Below are positions 59,412 to 64,000 of a stretch of 64,000 nucleotides of DNA, in pieces (within the stretch, counting starts at the first letter, position 1; each line of letters opens with the position of its first letter). The position numbers and the translations under genes were made by a program. The notes beneath the pieces were generated by a model that saw nothing but the letters and a program-made list of their open reading frames with translations, had not been told where the DNA came from and made no database searches. The DNA is from CAWABB01 sp963780165 (GTDB lineage: Bacteria; Bacteroidota; Ignavibacteria; UBA10030; UBA6906): positions 1,054,001-1,118,000 of the forward strand of contig CAWABB010000001.1 in assembly GCA_963780165.1 (NCBI GenBank), read 5' to 3'.

Positions 59412-61844
59412 TCAATGCAGACGCGCGCTCTCGATGTTGCCGATCTCCCGCAACAGGTCGTTTTTCGTGAACCCGTTCTTCGCCATCAACCCGCTCACGT
59501 ACGCCTCGAGCTGCTCCTGCGTCCCCTCGTCAATCTCCATCGATGTCAGCACGATGATCGGGATCGACCGTGTGGCCGGTATCTGCTTTAATTGATACGC
59601 GACCTGGAATCCCGATGTTTCAGGCATTATCAGGTCAAGAATGATCAGGTCCGGCCGCTCCCTCGCCGCCAGCTCGATACCGTCCTTCCCCTGAAAGGCC
59701 TTCAATACCTCATACCCCTCGTTTTCAAGGATTACCTGCACAAGATCCGTGGCCGCGCGGTCGTCGTCAATCACCAGAATCGTCGGCTTTCTGGTCCCCG
59801 GCCGCTTCACGATGTGCACACGGTCCAGGGCCCGGACCAGCTCCTCACGCCCCACCGGCTTGACGAAGTAATCCACTGCCCCGAGGCTAAAACCGAGGTT
59901 CTTTTCATCAATAATTGAAACGATTACGACCGGAATAGCCTTGCAGAGCGGGTGCCTCTTCAACTCCTTCAGCACCTGCCAGCCGTCCTTCTGGGGCAGT
60001 TGGACGTCCAGCGTGATCACGTTCGGATGGAGCCTTTTGGCCATTTCAAGGGCATCGACACCATTTCTGGCGATTTCAACCCTGTAACCGGCACTTTCGA
60101 TGTGCATCCGCAACAGTTCTCCCGCCTGCGGCCCGTCCTCGACCACCAGGGCAAGAGGCTTCTCCCCCTCCACCACCCCTTTGTTCTCCCGCTGCAGGGC
60201 CTCCAGCAGCGTGCCCGCCTGGTCCACGCGGTCGCTATCAAGATCGACGAACATCGGGATCTTGAAATAGACCGTCGTCCCCTTGCCCCACTCGCTCTCG
60301 ACCCAGACCGTCCCTTTGTGCAACTCCACAAGCTTCTTCGTGATGGCCAGCCCCAACCCGACCCCGCCGTGATTCCTGTCCTTCCCGCTCGGGGCCTGCT
60401 TGAATGGCTTGAACAGCGTCGGGATCTCCTCGGGCTTGATGCCGATGCCGCCGTCCTGCACGCTGAACACCAGATCGTTTGCCACCCGCCGGGCGGCCAC
60501 GACAATCTCGCCCCCTTCGTTGCTGAACTTCACCGCGTTCGATACCAGGTTCAGGAGGATCTGCTTGAAACGGGTCTGGTCCACCACCAGCTCGTCGAGC
60601 TCCGCGCTCACGTCAAACGTGAGCCGGATCTGCTTGGCGGCGATGTCTGCGGCGAGCACACGCCCCACCGACTCGCGGAAAAAGTCCACCGGGTGGCTGG
60701 CGATATGCAGCTCCATCGTCCCGGCTTCGATCTTCGAGAGGTCCAGGATGTCGTTGATGATCTGCTGAAGATGCCGCCCGCTCGCGTTGATGTTCTGCAT
60801 GAAGTCCTGGATCGTCTCCCCGCTCAATTCGGTGAAGCGCGTGGAGAGAAGGTCCGAGAACCCGATGATCGAGTTGAGCGGCGATCGGAGCTCGTGGCTG
60901 AACATCGCGAGAAACTTTTTGAGCGTGTCGCTTGCCTCGACCGTCTTCTGCGTCTGGTTCTCGAGCTCGAGGTTTTTCATCCTGAGCTCGTCCATCAACC
61001 GCTTGCGATTCATGCCGCTCGCGAGATCGTTCCCGACGACTGTCAGGACGTCCAGCGGCCGGGCGACATAATCCTTCTCGCGGATCGACAGCACTTCAAT
61101 GACGCCCTGCAACTCGCGCTGCACAAGAAGCGGAATGACCATGAGCGTCTTGAGTCCGAGGTCATCGATCTCCTTACGGAACAGCAGGCCCGCGGTGCCG
61201 CTGCCGACGGCGTCCGTCACGACCGGCTCCCGCGTGTACGCAGCCTGGGCGGCGACATGCCGCGCGCCGGGAACGACCGCCTGGTGCACCATCTCCTGCG
61301 GAAAGTCGAGGTCCATGAGCGCGGGCGCAACAAGCCTGATCTCGTTCCCGCGCGGGTCGTACAGGTAAATGCACACGAACCGGGCGGGGATGTCCAGATA
61401 GGTTGCGATCGTCTCGGCCGCGTGCTGACACAACTCGTCGAGGTGGCGTGCGTCGCCGATGACTTTCGACACCTGGATCATCAGATCACGCTGCTGCTGG
61501 TCCGCCTTCGCTTCGGTGACGTCCTGGAAAAACACCGAGAGGCCCGACTCGGACGGATAGATGCGCACGTCGTACCAGGCCTCGAACCGCTCGTCCTTGT
61601 AGCACGTCTCGAAGCTCTGGAAGGTCTTCGTCTCCATCGCAAGACGATACTTCTCGCCCAGCATGGCGCCACGGGCATTAGGAAATACGTCGTAAATGTC
61701 GCGGCCGAGGACATCCTTGGCTTTGTAGCCTGTCCCGAGTTCGGCTGCCTTGTTCCAGTACGTTATGCGGTAGTTCTGGTCGAGCGCGCAGAATCCGCCG
61801 CTGATGCTCTCGAGAACATCCTCGTAGCGAAGCTGATCTGACAT
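59412..61844 (-). CDS. PAS-GAF hybrid histidine kinase with two receiver domains
   Basis: 810 residues, cytoplasmic. PAS (about 5-125; LDQNYRITYWNKAAELGTGYKAKDVLGRDIYDVFP), GAF (about 130-290; AAETIATYLDIPARFVCIYLYDPRGNEIRLVAPAL, PLLVQRELQGVIEVLSIREKDYVARPLDVLTVVGNDLASGMNRKRL), HisKA (FLAMFSHELRSPLNSIIGFSDLL), HATPase (LLNLVSNAVKFSNEGGEI, GGVGLGLAITKKLVELHKGTVWVESE), REC1 (LALVVEDGPQAGELL; NVITLDVQLPQKDG; Lys in DYFVKPVGREEL) and REC2 (ILVIDDDRAATDLVQVIL; LIILDLIMPETSGFQV). REC1 has E-D-G where D-D-D is usual. Output is a phosphorelay; no DNA-binding domain. It may act with the HisKA-only protein 72 bases downstream. Confidence 0.93.
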   Translation of the reverse strand: MSDQLRYEDVLESISGGFCALDQNYRITYWNKAAELGTGYKAKDVLGRDIYDVFPNARGAMLGEKYRLAMETKTFQSFETCYKDERFEAWYDVRIYPSESGLSVFFQDVTEAKADQQQRDLMIQVSKVIGDARHLDELCQHAAETIATYLDIPARFVCIYLYDPRGNEIRLVAPALMDLDFPQEMVHQAVVPGARHVAAQAAYTREPVVTDAVGSGTAGLLFRKEIDDLGLKTLMVIPLLVQRELQGVIEVLSIREKDYVARPLDVLTVVGNDLASGMNRKRLMDELRMKNLELENQTQKTVEASDTLKKFLAMFSHELRSPLNSIIGFSDLLSTRFTELSGETIQDFMQNINASGRHLQQIINDILDLSKIEAGTMELHIASHPVDFFRESVGRVLAADIAAKQIRLTFDVSAELDELVVDQTRFKQILLNLVSNAVKFSNEGGEIVVAARRVANDLVFSVQDGGIGIKPEEIPTLFKPFKQAPSGKDRNHGGVGLGLAITKKLVELHKGTVWVESEWGKGTTVYFKIPMFVDLDSDRVDQAGTLLEALQRENKGVVEGEKPLALVVEDGPQAGELLRMHIESAGYRVEIARNGVDALEMAKRLHPNVITLDVQLPQKDGWQVLKELKRHPLCKAIPVVIVSIIDEKNLGFSLGAVDYFVKPVGREELVRALDRVHIVKRPGTRKPTILVIDDDRAATDLVQVILENEGYEVLKAFQGKDGIELAARERPDLIILDLIMPETSGFQVAYQLKQIPATRSIPIIVLTSMEIDEGTQEQLEAYVSGLMAKNGFTKNDLLREIGNIESARLH

Positions 61845-62023
61845 GGGTACTCGTGGATATGATACACAGAGGGGGGAGATGCTTTGGCCTTAATACATAA
61901 ATGGCAAACGAAATGCAAGCTTTTTCTTAGCGGGAACTTGAGACGGGAAGGGTTTACCGCCTCAGGCGGTTCAGAGGATGGCCGGTCAGCCGGAAGTTCG
62001 GTTGAGATGGATCGGGTAATGCA
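61845..62023. other. Intergenic stretch between the kinase and nuclease/helicase genes
   Basis: About 180 bases, presumably the promoter of the hybrid kinase (minus strand) and the 3' end of the helicase gene. A GCCTCAGGCGG-type inverted repeat at about 61960 is the only pattern noticed. Confidence 0.3.
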
Positions 62024-64000
62024 TTATGCCACAGAGAACAACCGCTCGCAAGTCCCCCTCGTGAAAGGACACCCCTCACATCCCCCGGGATATGGGGAAA
62101 AGCGATCTTTGGCGATGGAGGATACCACTTCGGTTACAGTGTGCGAAAACTCCGCGATGGCGGCCCGGTCCATCGCCACCACGTATGGCCGGTCCGGGTG
62201 GTGGGCAAAGAGCAGCATCAGGTTCACGGCCTCGACCCCCTGCAGCATGGAGACGAGAAGCCCGTACAGTTGCACCTGGGGAAGATAGATCCGTGCGCGA
62301 GATTCGATCGCCTCCGGAGGAATACGGTCGGTCTTGTAATCCACCACCGTCCACACGCCGCGCTCGTCCCGGAACATCCTGTCGATGGTTCCGACAATGT
62401 AGTCCCGGCCAAAGGGGGCCGACACGGTGAACTCCGTGCGCGCATCGCTCCCCTTCCGGATCGCGGACCACACGCTCGACCCGAGCACTCCACGCACAAG
62501 ACGCGTCACGGACGCAACAGCAAGCCTCGAGTTGTCTGCCCCGGACAACGGCTGCTCAAGTGAAAGAAGCGATCCGCAGCTCGCCGCCACGGCCTCGTCC
62601 GAGCCGTCGGTCGATTCGACGGTCCGCATGACGCCGTGAAAAAGCGTGCCGAGAAGCTCGGCTGACCCCGCGAGCTCAGCTGACCCCGAACGCTCCTGCA
62701 ATTCGTCTTCATCGATCTCGCGCCGGCGCTCTTCGCGATACCCGAGACGGTACGTGAGATAATAGCGCGAAGGGCATTCGAGATATGTCCTGATCCGCGT
62801 CGCCGAGTAGATCTCGCCGCGCGGCCTGGCCGGAGGGGCTTCGGAAATGACGCGCGGCGGTGAAAGAGCGGGGGCGGACTGCGCCTGCCGCTTCCCGGCA
62901 GGGAACGAAAGCCCGTCCCGGATCCTCACCGTGAGCTCGTGCGCGAGCAGATCCCGCGCGCGCCCGTCGGCTGCGGCGACCGAGACCGGCGTCCGGATAC
63001 CCACGCGGAGATCGCGAGGCGAGGCGGTTCCGTCCAGGCCGAAGGCTTCGAGTATCCATTCGAGCGGCGCACCACGCCCTTCAGCCTCGGCGGGATCGCC
63101 GGAGAGAATCAGAATGTCGCGCGCGCGCGTCGCGGCCACATACAGCACCCTCCGCTCCTCCGCGACGGCCTTCGCGCGCTGCTGCGCCGCAGCGACGAGG
63201 GCGATGGGAGGCTTGGCGGATTCCTCATCCTCAGGGGCGCGCGGGGTGAAGGCGACACCGATGTCGGCAAAGACGAATGGCTCGCGATCCGACTGGGGGC
63301 GGCGATGGAGGTGCGGCAGAATGACGACGGGAAACTCGAGCCCCTTCGCAGCGTGAATCGTCATGATCTGAACCGCGGACCTGTCGCGCCCCGCCGCTCC
63401 CTGCCCCTCTTGCTCTTCCTCATCGATCAGCCGGCGGAGCCGGGCGGTGAAATCGTACAGCGTCGCCATCCCCTGTTCGTCGAACCGCTCGGCCATCCGG
63501 AGAAGCTTCTCGATATTCGCCGCGGCCTGAATCCCGCGCGACGTCCCGGCAACCTTCTCGCGATAATGAGTGCGACGCGCGATGCGGCGAATCAGATCAG
63601 GAACCGTGAGCGTCATCGCCACATCGAGATCCGCGGCAAGCGCCTCCACGGCGGCGGCAATGGCGGACGAGGAAGACCGCGGCTCCGGCGCGCGGATGCG
63701 ATCCCAGAGCGCTCGGTGCTTCGTGCCGATGCTGATGTTCAACAGCTCCGCGTCGGACACGCCGTAGCACGGGGACCGGAGGACACCGGCAAGCGCGGCG
63801 TCATCCTCGGGATTCAGCAGAAACGCGAAATAGTTGTAGAAATCAAGGACATCCTGGGTCTGAAAGTACCCTACCCCGCCGCTGATGCGGTACGGGATGC
63901 CCTGCGCGATGAACGCCTCCTCGAGCTCCGGGAGATGGGTTCTGCTTCGCAGGAGCACGGCAACGTCTCCGGGCTCGACGGCCCGCGCCTCCTCCCGCTC
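62024..64000 (-). CDS. UvrD/AddA-type helicase with C-terminal Fe-S PD-(D/E)XK nuclease, 5' end outside window
   Basis: The visible C-terminal about 659 residues run in frame to the window edge (EREEARAVEPGDVAVLLRSR upstream of the first GTG at 63958). Superfamily 1 motifs: DVLDFYNYFAFLLNPEDDAALAGVLRSPCYGVS (motif IV region), VQIMTIHAAKGLEFPVVILPHL (V), EERRVLYVAATRARDILILSG (VI). The C-terminal nuclease has GTIDRMFRDERGVWTVVDYKTDR (D...D-Y-K) and four cysteines, EC in YLECPSRYYLTYRLGY plus C-x2-C-x6-C (GCEGCPFTRGTCERLF), an iron-staple Fe-S site as in AddB, AdnA/AdnB and Cas4. Predicted role: RecBCD-like processing of DNA double-strand ends. Having both a helicase and an Fe-S nuclease in one chain favours the AdnA-like group. 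Confidence 0.9.
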   Translation of the reverse strand, partial: EREEARAVEPGDVAVLLRSRTHLPELEEAFIAQGIPYRISGGVGYFQTQDVLDFYNYFAFLLNPEDDAALAGVLRSPCYGVSDAELLNISIGTKHRALWDRIRAPEPRSSSSAIAAAVEALAADLDVAMTLTVPDLIRRIARRTHYREKVAGTSRGIQAAANIEKLLRMAERFDEQGMATLYDFTARLRRLIDEEEQEGQGAAGRDRSAVQIMTIHAAKGLEFPVVILPHLHRRPQSDREPFVFADIGVAFTPRAPEDEESAKPPIALVAAAQQRAKAVAEERRVLYVAATRARDILILSGDPAEAEGRGAPLEWILEAFGLDGTASPRDLRVGIRTPVSVAAADGRARDLLAHELTVRIRDGLSFPAGKRQAQSAPALSPPRVISEAPPARPRGEIYSATRIRTYLECPSRYYLTYRLGYREERRREIDEDELQERSGSAELAGSAELLGTLFHGVMRTVESTDGSDEAVAASCGSLLSLEQPLSGADNSRLAVASVTRLVRGVLGSSVWSAIRKGSDARTEFTVSAPFGRDYIVGTIDRMFRDERGVWTVVDYKTDRIPPEAIESRARIYLPQVQLYGLLVSMLQGVEAVNLMLLFAHHPDRPYVVAMDRAAIAEFSHTVTEVVSSIAKDRFSPYPGGCEGCPFTRGTCERLFSVA

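Noticed and set aside
59952..61841. Plus-strand open frame of about 629 codons
   Set aside because: Antisense to the hybrid kinase, whose PAS, GAF, kinase and receiver motifs are complete.

Overview
The window is high-GC DNA (by eye about 60%) from a bacterium of the Fibrobacteres-Chlorobi-Bacteroidetes (FCB) superphylum, most likely near Ignavibacteriota and the Bacteroidetes/Chlorobi boundary. Pointers are a secreted glycoside hydrolase with a type IX secretion sorting domain (YPNPFNPSTTIRYALP), a periplasmic-propeller hybrid two-component sensor, a PorT-like barrel, an Hc1-like histone and one Bacteroidetes-like promoter (TTG-N20-TACCTTG). This is inferred from protein style, with no database search. 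No rRNA, CRISPR array, prophage or complete insertion sequence was seen.

Layout. 0-8 kb: a hybrid sensor kinase/AraC regulator broken by two single-base frameshifts, an outer-membrane barrel, an unusual lipoprotein (TonB C-terminal plus parvulin-like domain), a propeller fragment and two small proteins. 8.7-17 kb: a sorted glycoside hydrolase, an Ntn-hydrolase/M1-like fusion and a GT4 glycosyltransferase. 17-24.6 kb: a TMEM175-type channel, SpoVG, a tricorn-like S41 peptidase and a creatininase-family hydrolase, sprinkled with a family of CCTAGG-centred palindromes. The creatininase gene is flanked by two copies of a repeat that looks like a CRP/FNR-type promoter plus a structured RNA. 24.6-29.7 kb: uvrA with a low-complexity tail, and a GT39-type membrane glycosyltransferase. 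30-43.7 kb: a type IV pilus-like machine on the minus strand, from a sigma-54-like promoter: two MGQQQ pilins, PilC, PilB, three pilin-like minor proteins, PilT, a PilM-PilN fusion, PilO, a secretin and an Ig-like lipoprotein. Six of its genes carry single-base frameshifts.

44-50.9 kb: a CheY-like regulator, a CAU-anticodon tRNA, a zinc-ribbon protein, rpsU with an apparent CTG start, two GT-C/TPR membrane proteins, an Hc1-like histone and a deoxyhypusine-synthase-like enzyme. 51-54.5 kb: a 44-bp tandem repeat, then a Fur/PerR-type regulator with an operator on its own promoter, feoA, feoB and a small Cys-rich FeoB partner. 54.6-64 kb: a porin-like barrel, a MIP18-family Fe-S assembly factor, ychF, a TPR lipoprotein, a HisKA-only protein, a PAS-GAF hybrid kinase with two receivers, and the 3' part of a UvrD-type helicase with an Fe-S nuclease domain.

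The most unusual material is non-coding or architectural: the palindrome family whose outer arms change but stay complementary; the duplicated promoter/RNA element with compensatory stem changes; the pilus locus with non-canonical pilins; and the concentration of frameshifts in that locus.
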